From Sphingomonas hankyongi (GTDB taxonomy: Bacteria > Pseudomonadota > Alphaproteobacteria > Sphingomonadales > Sphingomonadaceae): a DNA stretch of 64,000 bases. The DNA lies in the NCBI RefSeq assembly GCF_023516575.1, contig NZ_JAMGBE010000003.1, forward strand, positions 575,803 through 639,802, in the 5' to 3' direction. This document shows positions 27,299 through 35,704 of this stretch, in pieces; positions within the stretch are counted from its first letter, which is position 1, and each line of letters opens with the position of its first letter. The translations under genes and the position numbers were made by a program. Under the pieces are notes generated by a model that saw only the letters and a list, made by a program, of their open reading frames with translations, had not been told where the DNA came from and searched no databases.

Positions 27299-28018
27299 AT
27301 GCGTATCAAAAAACTCGCAACCGCGCTCGCGCTCGGTGTCGCCGCGGTCGGCGTCTCCGGCTGCGCCACCGGACTGAACACCAAGGTCTCACGCTATCAG
27401 GCGGCAAGCATTCCGCTTGGCCAGACGTTCTACGTCGTCTCCGACCAAGGGCCGGCAACGCCCGAATTCTATCATTATGCGTCGATGGTCTCGCAGCAGC
27501 TGCAGGCGCAGGGTTATCGCCCGGCCGGTGCACCAAGCGTCGCCGACATGCTCGTCAAACTGGATTATGGCGTCGACGAGGGCCGCAAGGAATATGTGGA
27601 TCAGCCGTACATGGGCGGCTCGCGCTACGGTTGGGGTTCCTACGGTTATGGCTGGCGCGATCCCTTCTTCGATCCGCGCTGGGGCGTTTATTATGGCCGC
27701 CCTTATTGGTCGAGCTGGGGCCGCAGCCCCTTCTATTACGGCTGGAACGATCCGTTCTGGTATGCCTCTCCTTATGCCGGTTACGGCCCGTATGGGTATG
27801 ACCGGATCCGCGAATATACGGTTTACAAGAGCTTCCTCGACATGGACATCGTGCGCCGCGCCGACAACGCGCAACTGTTCGAAGGCCACGCGCAGGCACG
27901 ATCTCAGACCGACGAGCTTGAGAAACTCGTGCCGAACCTCGTCACGGCCATGTTCACCGGATTTCCGGGAAAGAACGGCGAGACGGTGAAGATCACGGTC
28001 CCGGCACGAAAGAACTAA
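27299..28018 (+). CDS. DUF4136-type lipoprotein with aromatic-rich insert
   Basis: A 239-residue lipoprotein: signal peptide with lipobox VGVSGCATG (Cys near residue 22), then SRYQAASIPLGQTFYVV and YASMVSQQLQAQGYRPA as in DUF4136 proteins. A remarkable Trp/Tyr/Gly/Pro-rich insert covers residues ~105-165. The C-terminal half (YTVYKSFLDMDIVRR, LVPNLVTAMFTGFPG) completes the domain. DUF4136 proteins are envelope lipoproteins of unknown role. A strong bidirectional terminator follows. Confidence 0.82.
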   Translation: MRIKKLATALALGVAAVGVSGCATGLNTKVSRYQAASIPLGQTFYVVSDQGPATPEFYHYASMVSQQLQAQGYRPAGAPSVADMLVKLDYGVDEGRKEYVDQPYMGGSRYGWGSYGYGWRDPFFDPRWGVYYGRPYWSSWGRSPFYYGWNDPFWYASPYAGYGPYGYDRIREYTVYKSFLDMDIVRRADNAQLFEGHAQARSQTDELEKLVPNLVTAMFTGFPGKNGETVKITVPARKN

Positions 28019-28045
28019 TCGGCGCCTTCGCGATACGAAAAAGAC

Positions 28046-28083
28046 GAGGCCCGTCCGAAGCAGGTTCGGGCGGGCCTCTTTTT
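28046..28083 (+). terminator. Rho-independent terminator after the DUF4136 gene
   Basis: A 14-bp stem (GAGGCCCGTCCGAA pairing with TTCGGGCGGGCCTC, one G-T pair) with a 5-nt loop, followed by TTTTT on the plus strand. AAAAAG precedes it, so it can also end dnaA transcription arriving from the opposite strand. Confidence 0.88.
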
Positions 28084-28114
28084 CCGGCGCTCGGGACGCC
28101 TGGAAATTGTGATC

Positions 28115-29485
28115 TCAGCCTTCGAGCTGGCGTGTCAGCAGCCGAATGTCGGCATCCAGCTCGGCATCGCTTGCCCGCAACTTCTCAATCTGGCGCACCG
28201 CATGGATCACCGTGGTGTGATCCCGCCCGCCGAAGCGCCGACCGATGTCCGGCAGCGACTTCGGCGTCAGCTGCTTGGACAGGTACATGGCGACCTGGCG
28301 CGGGCGCGCCACCTCCCGCGCGCGCCGCGCCGAGGTCATCTCGGCTTTCCGGATCCGATAATGCTCCGCGACCTGTGTCTGGATCTCGTCGATCGAGATC
28401 CGCCGCTGGTTCGCGCGAAGGACGTTGGCCAGCACTTCCTCGACGAACGCTACGTCGATCGTGCGCCCGGTCATCATCGCATAGGCGCCGATGCGATTGA
28501 GCGCACCTTCGAGCTCACGGACCGACGAGGTCACTCGCCGCGCAAGGAAATCGATGACATTGCGCGGCATTTCGACGCCCGGAAGCGTCTCCAGCTTGGA
28601 TACGATGATGTTGAAGCGAAGCTCGTAATCCGCGGCATTGATGTCGGCGACGAGGCCCCAGGAGAGGCGCGACAGGATGCGCGGTGCGATGCCGTCGAGG
28701 TCCTGCGGCGCGCGGTCGGACGTGATCACCAGGCGCCGGCCGGCGGTGATGATCTCGTTCATAGTGTGGAAAAATTCTTCCTGAGTAGAATCCTTGCCGG
28801 CGATGAACTGGACATCGTCGATGAGCAGCAGGTCCGCGTTGCGAAGGCGCTGCTTGAAACCGATGGTATCGTTTTCCTTCAGCGCGCGAATGAACTCGAC
28901 CATGAACTTTTCGGCCGACATCGACACCACGCGCGATCCGCGGTTTTGAGCCAGGAAAGCGTGACCGATGGCGTGAAGCAGGTGAGTCTTGCCGCGCCCC
29001 GTGCCACCGTGGATGAACAACGGATTGAAGCTGACCGTCTGGGACGTGGCCAAAGTCCGGGCGGCGGTTGCGGCGACTTCGTTCGCCTTGCCCACCACAA
29101 AAGTCTCGAACCGATAGCGAGGATCGAAGTTGGGTGTATTCGGATCCCGCTCCGACGGCGCCGGCCCTTCTTCTAGAATCAACAACGGAGCCGGGCGTGG
29201 TGCGTCCGCCGCGGCAATCACGCGCACGTCACGAACAATCGGGAGGACCGTCTTCCAGGCAAGCCCGAGACGCTCACCGAAGTGCGAACGCACCCAGTCG
29301 GCCATGAACTGGCTCGGCATGACAACATCGAGCGTCCCGCTGTCCGGCTCAAAGGCGCCGAGCTCGGCGGGCTTCAGCCATCCATCGAAGGTTCGCGCCC
29401 CGAGATCCTTGCGCAGTCCAATGCGGATCGAGTCCCAAGCTGCCTCGAGGGGAGCCGCGACCGTTGCCGGCTCAGCGACCTCCAT
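28115..29485 (-). CDS. dnaA: Chromosomal replication initiator DnaA
   Basis: A ~456-residue AAA+ initiator that binds DnaA boxes at the origin. The N-terminal domain I ([22 protein letters not shown]), Walker [20 protein letters not shown], Walker [14 protein letters not shown], sensor motifs and the C-terminal DNA-binding domain with the signature [18 protein letters not shown] are intact. I start it at the ATG at 29485; the frame continues to 29551 and a GGAGG lies 12 nt before this ATG, so a slightly longer N-terminus is possible. It lies downstream of rpsT on the same strand. Confidence 0.96.
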   Translation of the reverse strand: MEVAEPATVAAPLEAAWDSIRIGLRKDLGARTFDGWLKPAELGAFEPDSGTLDVVMPSQFMADWVRSHFGERLGLAWKTVLPIVRDVRVIAAADAPRPAPLLILEEGPAPSERDPNTPNFDPRYRFETFVVGKANEVAATAARTLATSQTVSFNPLFIHGGTGRGKTHLLHAIGHAFLAQNRGSRVVSMSAEKFMVEFIRALKENDTIGFKQRLRNADLLLIDDVQFIAGKDSTQEEFFHTMNEIITAGRRLVITSDRAPQDLDGIAPRILSRLSWGLVADINAADYELRFNIIVSKLETLPGVEMPRNVIDFLARRVTSSVRELEGALNRIGAYAMMTGRTIDVAFVEEVLANVLRANQRRISIDEIQTQVAEHYRIRKAEMTSARRAREVARPRQVAMYLSKQLTPKSLPDIGRRFGGRDHTTVIHAVRQIEKLRASDAELDADIRLLTRQLEG

Positions 29486-29880
29486 AGACGAATTCGTCCC
29501 TCCGCCCTGCACTGGCACGCGCCTCCCTCGAACAGCCCCCAGCCGAGACAAAAGGTTCCTGTTGCCCGCGAACGAGTCGCGCGCCCGAGGTTTCTTTTCT
29601 CTCTTGCCCCCGGCGCGGATTCGCGCCTGGAACGTTGTTTTTGAGATTGTATGCGGCAGCTTTCAAGTGCCGTTTTTTCATCCAAGTGAAATAATGCGTC
29701 TTGACATAGGAATCGCGCCGAAAGTGCGCAAAAATGGCTTCAAACCGCCATTTTCATGGTTATTTTGCCGTTAACTATTGCGCGAATCGCCGGAATTGCT
29801 GCATTTTTTTTACGGTCCCGATACGGGACGAGCCGCCGGTCGCCCGGCGGCTCGCATTAGACCCGACTTCGCGGCTGTCT
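29486..29880. other. dnaA leader / rpsT-dnaA intergenic region
   Basis: This 395-nt gap has no convincing gene. It holds two GC-rich hairpins just after rpsT: GTCCCGATACGGGAC at about 29816-29830 and GAGCCGCC...GGCGGCTC after it. Read in the minus direction they are followed by an A-run rather than a T-run, so they do not make a standard terminator for rpsT. The middle is AT-richer than its surroundings and should carry the dnaA promoter. I saw no TTATCCACA-type DnaA boxes in the gap, so I do not call an origin here. Confidence 0.55.
29731..29754. repeat. Inverted repeat in dnaA leader
   Basis: AAAATGGC (29731-29738) and GCCATTTT (29747-29754) are perfect complements around an 8-nt spacer, about 250 nt upstream of the dnaA ATG. 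It may be an operator or an mRNA hairpin affecting dnaA expression. Confidence 0.45.
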
Positions 29881-30144
29881 TTAGCCGAGAGAAGCAACCC
29901 TCTTGGACAAACGGGAAAATTTCCGCGCGGCCGTGTTTTTGTGGATAACCCCGCGAGCGACTCCGCGCGCCATCTCTGGCTGAACTTGCTTCAGCGCCTC
30001 GGCGGCTTCCGCCTTCTTGCCCGCCGCAATCGCCGACTCGACGGCCTTGATGAAGGTGCGGACGCGGCTGATGCGCGAATGGTTGATCGTGGCGCGGGTG
30101 GCGTTGCGACGAATGCGCTTCTTGGCCTGCGGCGTGTTCGCCAT
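29881..30144 (-). CDS. rpsT: 30S ribosomal protein S20
   Basis: An 87-residue, Lys/Ala-rich helical ribosomal protein. [34 protein letters not shown] and the terminal [19 protein letters not shown] are the conserved S20 sequence. Upstream of dnaA on the same strand, a linkage common in alphaproteobacteria. Confidence 0.97.
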   Translation of the reverse strand: MANTPQAKKRIRRNATRATINHSRISRVRTFIKAVESAIAAGKKAEAAEALKQVQPEMARGVARGVIHKNTAARKFSRLSKRVASLG

Positions 30145-30241
30145 GATATTCCTCTAGCTCAATGAAAAAGCGGCGCGGCTCGCCCATAACAGGCTGGCTC
30201 GCACCGACGTGGCGTCCCCCTAACCGCAAGCGCCTTGAAGG

Positions 30242-31048
30242 TCAACGCTGACACCGGGGGCAATAGAATGTCGATCGTCCGCCCTGCACGATTCGCCTGA
30301 CCGTGCCGCCGCACGCGCACGATTTGCCTTCGCGGCCATAGACCGCGAACGACTTCGAAAAATAGCCCAGCTCCCCTTCCGGACTGGCGAAGTCGCGAAG
30401 CGTCGAACCGCCTGCGTCGATCGCTTCCTCAATGACTTGCCTGATCGCAGGGACAAGGCGTCGCACCCGTTCGAGCGATAACGACCCACCAGCGCGACGC
30501 GGATGGATTCCTGCGCGGTACAAAGCCTCGCACACATAGATGTTGCCGAGCCCCGCTACGATGGTCTGGTCGAGGAGGAGGAGCTTGATCGCAGCGGTTC
30601 GGCCCCGAAGATTCTTGCGGAGATTATCTGGCGTAAGCTCGAGGGGCTCCGGTCCGAGGGCCTTGAAGGGCGGCCATTCGCCAACCTGCTCCGTAGGCAT
30701 CAGATCGAGCGAACCGAAGCGGCGCGCATCATTCAGCGTTAGCCTCGTCCCCTCGTCTGTCTCCATCAGCAAGTGGTCGTGCTTTTCGACCTCCTGCGGG
30801 TCGATGCGCCACCTTCCGGACATGCCGAGGTGGAAGATCAAAGTGTCGCCGCGATCGGTATCGATGAGCCCGTATTTCGCGCGCCTTCGAAGTCCGATGA
30901 CGCGCGCGCCGGTCAGCCGCTGGCCTAGGTCGACTGGCAGCGCGCGGCGAAGGTCTGGCCTACGCGCTTCGACCCTCGCAATCCGTCGCCCTCGGAGGAC
31001 GCGCTCCAGACCGCGAACGGTCGTTTCGACTTCGGGAAGCTCTGGCAT
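30242..31048 (-). CDS. mutM: Formamidopyrimidine-DNA glycosylase (Fpg/MutM)
   Basis: A 268-residue bifunctional glycosylase/AP lyase that excises 8-oxoguanine. The catalytic N-terminal proline in MPELPEVETTVRGL, the HLGMSGRW segment, the helix-two-turn-helix region DQTIVAGLGNIYVCEALYRA and the C-terminal zinc finger with four cysteines (CACGG...CPRCQ) are all intact. Divergent from ubiE with 53 nt between, the standard mutM/ubiE pairing. Confidence 0.96.
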   Translation of the reverse strand: MPELPEVETTVRGLERVLRGRRIARVEARRPDLRRALPVDLGQRLTGARVIGLRRRAKYGLIDTDRGDTLIFHLGMSGRWRIDPQEVEKHDHLLMETDEGTRLTLNDARRFGSLDLMPTEQVGEWPPFKALGPEPLELTPDNLRKNLRGRTAAIKLLLLDQTIVAGLGNIYVCEALYRAGIHPRRAGGSLSLERVRRLVPAIRQVIEEAIDAGGSTLRDFASPEGELGYFSKSFAVYGREGKSCACGGTVRRIVQGGRSTFYCPRCQR

Positions 31049-31101
31049 GTCGACCGGCGATATGGCGGAGCCGCATCAAGCCCGCTAGAGCCGCCAGCGC
31101 T

Positions 31102-31833
31102 ATGGAAGAACGGGTCAATTTCGGAGACGAGCTGGTCACCCGCGACGAGAAGACCCGGCGCGTCAGCGCCGTGTTCAGCTCCGTCGCCCGCAGCTACGAC
31201 ATGATGAACGACCTGATGTCCGGCGGCATGCACCGGCTCTGGAAGGATCGGTTCGTGGCGCGCGCGAAGCCTCGCATCGGCGAGCATGTCCTGGACATGG
31301 CCGGAGGCACCGGAGACGTCGCATTCCGCATGGCTCGCCGAGGAGCGCATGTGACCGTGGCGGACATCAATGCCGACATGCTGGAGGTCGGCAAGCACCG
31401 AGCCGAAGCGCAAGGCCTTCGAGGCCTCAGCTGGGAAGTCCAGAACGCGGAGGCGCTGACCTTCACTAGCGGGAAGTTCGACGCGTACACGATTGTATTC
31501 GGAATTCGGAACGTGACCGACATCCCTGCAGCCCTTCGGGAGGCCCATCGCGTGCTCAAACGCGGGGGGCGCTTCTACTGCATGGAGTTCTCCACCAGCG
31601 ATTGGCCAGGCTTTTCGAAAGCCTACTCCCTGTGGGCAGACAATGTGATCCCCAAGCTCGGCAAGGCCTTCGCCGACGATGAGGAAAGCTATCGCTACCT
31701 GGTGGAAAGCATCCGCCGCTTCCCGCGGCCCGAAGCGTTTCGGCGAATGGTCGGCGAAGCTGGCTTCACGCGGGCTTCCGCCGAGCCGATGCTGGGCGGA
31801 CTGGTGACCATACATTCGGGTTGGAAGATTTGA
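31102..31833 (+). CDS. ubiE: Ubiquinone/menaquinone methyltransferase UbiE
   Basis: A 243-residue SAM-dependent C-methyltransferase of ubiquinone synthesis. Visible motifs are VFSSVARSYDMMNDLMSGGMHR-type start, the SAM-binding HVLDMAGGTGDVAFR and the conserved YTIVFGIRNVTDI and VLKRGGRFYCMEFS blocks. Its stop overlaps the TTG start of ubiB, giving a coupled ubiE-ubiB unit. Confidence 0.95.
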   Translation: MEERVNFGDELVTRDEKTRRVSAVFSSVARSYDMMNDLMSGGMHRLWKDRFVARAKPRIGEHVLDMAGGTGDVAFRMARRGAHVTVADINADMLEVGKHRAEAQGLRGLSWEVQNAEALTFTSGKFDAYTIVFGIRNVTDIPAALREAHRVLKRGGRFYCMEFSTSDWPGFSKAYSLWADNVIPKLGKAFADDEESYRYLVESIRRFPRPEAFRRMVGEAGFTRASAEPMLGGLVTIHSGWKI

Positions 31834-33362
31834 CGACCAGCGCAACCCATTTGTGGCGTTTGTTGAAGTGGGGCCGGACGCTGGCTCGGCATGGCGCGTT
31901 GCGCGGTATCGAGGAAGATCCGATGACGCCGCCCCCGGTGCGCCGGCTCGCCCGGATTGCACGGTTCGGCGCCAGGATACCGCCCACTCCGGATTATGCC
32001 GCGGCGCTTGTTGCCATCGGCCCAGCCGCGATCAAGCTGGGCCAGGCCCTGTCCACACGTCCGGACCTGGTCGGCGACCGGGCGGCCGAAAACTTATCCC
32101 AGCTCCAGGACGACCTTCCGCCCGCCCCCTTCGCAGCAATCAAGCAAACGATCGAAAGCTCCTTCGGCGCGAAGCTCGAGGAGCTTTTCACCAAATTCGA
32201 CGAAGTCCCCGTCGGAGCTGCATCCATCGCCCAGGTCCACCGCGCCGTTACGACAGAGGGACGTGAAGTCGCCGTCAAGGTTTTGCGACCCGGCATCGAA
32301 GAGGAATTCGCAAAGGCGATCGAGACCTACGAATGGGCGGCAGCCCACGTCGAGCGTTACGGCGGAGAGGCTCAGCGGCTGAGGCCGCGAATGGTGGTTG
32401 CTCAGTTTCGGGTTTGGACCGCGCGCGAACTCGACCTCCAGCGTGAAGCGGCATCGGCGTCTGAGCTTCGGGAAAACATGGTCGCCGAGCCGGGCTTTTA
32501 CGTACCGGAAATCGACTGGCGGAGAACCGCGCGGCGAGTCCTCACGCTGGAATGGCTGGACGGCATCAAGCTCAACGAGCGCGAGGCGCTGATCGAGGCC
32601 GATCAGGACTGCAAGACGCTCGCAGCGACACTGGTCCGCGCCTTCCTCCGCCAGGCCGTGGTCGACGGCTTCTTCCATGCAGATTTGCATCACGGGAATC
32701 TTTTCGCGCTCCGAGACGGCCGGATCGCCGCGATCGACTTCGGGATCATGGGCCGGATCGACCGCCGCGCCCGCGTCTGGCTCGCGGAGATCCTCTACGG
32801 TCTCATTACCGGCGATTACCGGCGCGTCGCCGAAATCCATTTCGAAGCGCAATATGTTCCGGCTCATCACAATGTCGAAGAATTCGCCACCGCCCTTCGC
32901 GCTGCAGGCGAGCCCATCAGGGGCCTTCCAGTGAAGGACATCTCGGTCGGGCGTATGCTGGAAAGCCTGTTCTCTATCACCCGCGATTTCGACATGCCGA
33001 CCCAGCCGCATCTCCTTCTTCTGCAAAAGACAATGGTGATGAACGAGGGCGTCGCGACCGCGCTCGATCCGGACATCAACATGTGGGAGACCGCGGAGCC
33101 GTTCCTTCGCGAGTGGCTCCGCTCCGAGCTCGGACCCGAAGCATATTATGCCGACCGCATCATCGAGATCGTGCGTGCTGCGAAGAAGCTGCCAGAGCTG
33201 GTCGAGCGTATCGACTATTACTATCCGCCTCCGGGGGCTGCACCGCCTGCTCCTCCTCTCCCCGATATCGCTGTCATGGAGCAAAGGCACGGATGGGGCT
33301 ACGCCCTGGCAGCGGTCGCGGGCGCCATTGTCGCCGCACTGCTGATGATTGTGCTAGGCTGA
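31830..33362 (+). CDS. ubiB: ABC1-family ubiquinone biosynthesis factor UbiB
   Basis: A ~510-residue atypical kinase-fold protein required for ubiquinone synthesis. The invariant KxGQ motif (AAIKLGQALSTRPDL), the nucleotide-binding EVAVKVLRPGIEEEF, the catalytic-loop equivalent FFHADLHHGNLFAL and IAAIDFGIMGR are present. The last ~25 residues (ALAAVAGAIVAALLMIVL) form the C-terminal membrane anchor. Start is the TTG at 31830, overlapping the ubiE stop. Confidence 0.94.
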   Translation: MTTSATHLWRLLKWGRTLARHGALRGIEEDPMTPPPVRRLARIARFGARIPPTPDYAAALVAIGPAAIKLGQALSTRPDLVGDRAAENLSQLQDDLPPAPFAAIKQTIESSFGAKLEELFTKFDEVPVGAASIAQVHRAVTTEGREVAVKVLRPGIEEEFAKAIETYEWAAAHVERYGGEAQRLRPRMVVAQFRVWTARELDLQREAASASELRENMVAEPGFYVPEIDWRRTARRVLTLEWLDGIKLNEREALIEADQDCKTLAATLVRAFLRQAVVDGFFHADLHHGNLFALRDGRIAAIDFGIMGRIDRRARVWLAEILYGLITGDYRRVAEIHFEAQYVPAHHNVEEFATALRAAGEPIRGLPVKDISVGRMLESLFSITRDFDMPTQPHLLLLQKTMVMNEGVATALDPDINMWETAEPFLREWLRSELGPEAYYADRIIEIVRAAKKLPELVERIDYYYPPPGAAPPAPPLPDIAVMEQRHGWGYALAAVAGAIVAALLMIVLG

Positions 33363-33366
33363 GCCC

Positions 33367-33900
33367 ATGGCCCATGTTCTGCTGGTCGTTGGCGGAGGCA
33401 TCGCTGCCTACAAGTCGCTCGAATTGGTGCGGCTACTGAAAAAGGCCGGTCATCAAGTGACGCCCGTCCTCACCAAGGGCGGCGAGCATTTCGTCACGGC
33501 GATGAGCCTGGGAACGCTAGCCGAAAGTCCCGTCCATTCTTCGCTTTGGGAGCTGAAGGACGAGGTTGAGATCGGGCACATCCAACTTTCGCGATCCGCG
33601 GACTTCATCCTCGTCTGCCCGGCCACCGCCGATCTGCTCGCCAAGATGGCGGCGGGCATGGCCGACGATCTTGCGACGACGCTCCTGCTCGCGACCGATA
33701 AGCCCGTCGTGGTTGCGCCGGCGATGAACGTGCGCATGTGGCTTCATCCGGCCACGCTGAGGAATATCGCCCAGCTTAAAGCTGATGGGGTGCGCGTGCT
33801 CGATCCGGACGAAGGCGAGATGGCCTGCGGAGAGTTCGGACCCGGGCGCTTGCCCGAACCGCAGGACATATTCGATCGCCTGGCCGACCTGCTGAAGTGA
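33367..33900 (+). CDS. coaC: Phosphopantothenoylcysteine decarboxylase (CoaC, separate from CoaB)
   Basis: A 177-residue flavoprotein that decarboxylates 4'-phosphopantothenoylcysteine in coenzyme A synthesis. The N-terminal LLVVGGGIAAYKSLELVRLL, the catalytic-histidine segment GHIQLSRSADFILVCPATA, VVAPAMNVRMW and the substrate-clamp block MACGEFGPGRLPEP are intact. In most bacteria this domain is fused to CoaB; here an in-frame TGA ends it, and CoaB restarts in another frame with a 4-nt GTGA overlap. Confidence 0.9.
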   Translation: MAHVLLVVGGGIAAYKSLELVRLLKKAGHQVTPVLTKGGEHFVTAMSLGTLAESPVHSSLWELKDEVEIGHIQLSRSADFILVCPATADLLAKMAAGMADDLATTLLLATDKPVVVAPAMNVRMWLHPATLRNIAQLKADGVRVLDPDEGEMACGEFGPGRLPEPQDIFDRLADLLK

Positions 33901-34532
33901 CTCTCGTCGGGAAGCATATTCTTGTCACGGCTGGGCCGACCCATGAGCCGATCGATCCGGTTCGCGTGATCGCAAATCGATCCTCCGGCCGCCAAGGGTT
34001 CGCAATCGCCGAGGCAGCCGTAGAGTTGGGCGGACGGGTCACGCTGGTGGCGGGTCCAGTCGCCCTCGTCACTCCGCCAGGAGTCGATCGGGTGGATGTA
34101 GAGACCGCCGAACAAATGGCGGATGCCGTCATGACGTCATTGCCGGCCGACGCGGCAATCCTCGTCGCAGCCGTCGCCGACTGGCGGGTCGAGCCAGCAA
34201 CTACGAAGCTCAAAAAGGGCGACGGACCGCCGAAGCTGAAGTTCGTGCCTACTCGCGACATTCTGGCGGAGCTTGGCAGTAGCGATCGACGTCCTCGCCT
34301 TCTCGTCGGCTTTGCTGCCGAGACCGAGAGGGTGGTCGAACGGGCGATTGCGAAGCAGATTGCGAAACGGGCGGACTGGATCGTGGCCAACGACGTGTCG
34401 GGCGACGTTATGGGCGGACGTCGCAACCGCGTTCACCTCGTGACTTCCGACGGCGTCGAGGATTGGCCCGAAGCAAGCAAGGAAGAGGTTGCACGGCGGC
34501 TGATCGCGCGCGTGGCCGCCGCGTTAGGCTGA
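33897..34532 (+). CDS. coaB: Phosphopantothenate-cysteine ligase (CoaB, separate from CoaC)
   Basis: A 211-residue Rossmann-type ligase joining cysteine to 4'-phosphopantothenate. The family start HILVTAGPTHEPIDPVRVIANRSSG-like region, LVAAVADWRVE, and the KFVPTRDILAEL and ANDVSGDVMGG blocks are intact, so the domain is complete. It begins at the GTG at 33897 within the coaC stop. It converges with the moeB/thiF-like gene, overlapping it by 9 nt. Confidence 0.9.
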   Translation: MTLVGKHILVTAGPTHEPIDPVRVIANRSSGRQGFAIAEAAVELGGRVTLVAGPVALVTPPGVDRVDVETAEQMADAVMTSLPADAAILVAAVADWRVEPATTKLKKGDGPPKLKFVPTRDILAELGSSDRRPRLLVGFAAETERVVERAIAKQIAKRADWIVANDVSGDVMGGRRNRVHLVTSDGVEDWPEASKEEVARRLIARVAAALG

Positions 34533-35270
34533 GCCGCAGCTCTTGCACGCCGGGTCCGCCGGTATGCGAATCGCGCGCCAACCCAGCGTGTCGCCCTGGA
34601 ACAGGTGCAGCGTGCCAGCCTGGTCGCCGCCGATCCCGACGAGAAAGTTGATGGCGAGAAGCGCCGCGAAGCCACCGACAGTGGCGGTCAGCGCTCCGAG
34701 CACGCCAAGCTCCGCGCAATTGTCGCAATTTTCAGTGTCAAAGGCATCGCCGACAAAGCAGCGATAGCAAGGCCGTGCGTGAAATAGTCCGACCTGCCCC
34801 TGGAACTGCACCGCAGCGGCGGCGAGCAACGGGATGCCGAGTTGCACGCAAGCGTCGTTGACGGTCAGCCGCGTAGCGAAATTATCGCTGCCGTCGATGA
34901 CGAGGTCGTGCGCGGCGATCAGGTTCTTAGCATTGTCGCGGTCGATCCGCGCGCAAACCGCTTGAGCCGCGACGAAGTGGTTGAGTTCATGCACGAACTC
35001 AGCGGCAACTTCCGCCTTGCGCTTTCCCTGGTCGCTCTCCGAGTAAAGCGGCTGCCGATGCAGATTGGCAATTTCGACGCTATCGTCGTCGACAATGGTA
35101 ATCGTCCCGACGCCTGCGCCGGCGAGCGCCGGGATCACCGCACTTCCGATCCCGCCCGCGCCGATCACCGCAACTTTCGCCGCCTTGAGCCTTCGCTGGC
35201 CGATGCCGCCGACTTGCGGCAGCACGATGTGCCGCGCGTATCGCTCCAGTTCCTCGTCCGAGAGGCTCAC
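34524..35270 (-). CDS. HesA/MoeB/ThiF-family adenylyltransferase
   Basis: A 248-residue E1-like enzyme that adenylates the C-terminal glycine of a small sulfur-carrier protein (MoaD or ThiS type). The start [20 protein letters not shown], the glycine-rich [17 protein letters not shown], the [16 protein letters not shown] block and zinc-binding cysteines (CYRC and CKSCG) are clear. It lacks a C-terminal rhodanese domain. Which carrier it serves cannot be told here. Last gene of the plsY-dprA-topA-dut chain, overlapping dut by 4 nt. Confidence 0.9.
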   Translation of the reverse strand: MSLSDEELERYARHIVLPQVGGIGQRRLKAAKVAVIGAGGIGSAVIPALAGAGVGTITIVDDDSVEIANLHRQPLYSESDQGKRKAEVAAEFVHELNHFVAAQAVCARIDRDNAKNLIAAHDLVIDGSDNFATRLTVNDACVQLGIPLLAAAAVQFQGQVGLFHARPCYRCFVGDAFDTENCDNCAELGVLGALTATVGGFAALLAINFLVGIGGDQAGTLHLFQGDTLGWRAIRIPADPACKSCGSA

Positions 35271-35704
35271 CGGCCCGTGGAACCGAAGCCCCCTGCGCCC
35301 CGGCTCGTCTCGCTGAGTTCTATGACTTCGCTGAAATGCGCCTTCGTGACGACGGCGGGCACCAGTTGGGCGATCCGCTCCCCGCGCCGCACTTCGAAGG
35401 CCTCGCTGCCAAGATTCGCCAGGATGACCTTCACCTCGCCGCGGTAATCGTGATCGATCGTGCCGGGCGTGTTGAGGCAGGTGATGCCATGCTTCAGCGC
35501 AAGGCCAGACCGGGGTCGCACCTGCACTTCATATCCCTCCGGGATCGCAATCGAGAAACCGGTGGCCACTGCGTGCCGTTCGCCCGGGTGAAGCGTCCGG
35601 TCTTCGGCAGCCACGACATCGAGACCGGCGGCGCCTTCCGTTGCATATCCCGGGATCGGCAGGCCTTCGCCGTGCGGCAGTCGCTGAAGCTGGATTTCGA
35701 TCAC
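35267..35704 (-). CDS. dut: Deoxyuridine 5'-triphosphate nucleotidohydrolase
   Basis: A 145-residue trimeric dUTPase that keeps dUTP low and supplies dUMP. Five motifs are visible: [49 protein letters not shown] and the C-terminal [11 protein letters not shown] arm. It overlaps topA and the moeB-like gene by 4 nt on each side. Confidence 0.96.
   Translation of the reverse strand: MIEIQLQRLPHGEGLPIPGYATEGAAGLDVVAAEDRTLHPGERHAVATGFSIAIPEGYEVQVRPRSGLALKHGITCLNTPGTIDHDYRGEVKVILANLGSEAFEVRRGERIAQLVPAVVTKAHFSEVIELSETSRGAGGFGSTGR

Noticed and set aside
29810..29880. Terminator-like hairpins after rpsT
   Set aside because: Read in the gene direction they are followed by A residues, not T residues, so they do not meet the rho-independent pattern; I note them as structure only.
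29930..29950. A DnaA-box-like TGTGGATAA at the end of rpsT
   Set aside because: It lies in the codons for the invariant S20 motif VIHKN (GTTATCCACAAA), so the match is explained by protein sequence; no cluster of boxes or DUE-like sequence was seen near it, so I do not call an origin.
32094..33290. Long minus-strand open frame (398 codons) inside ubiB
   Set aside because: Antisense to the fully conserved UbiB reading frame; no recognisable motifs and no ribosome site.
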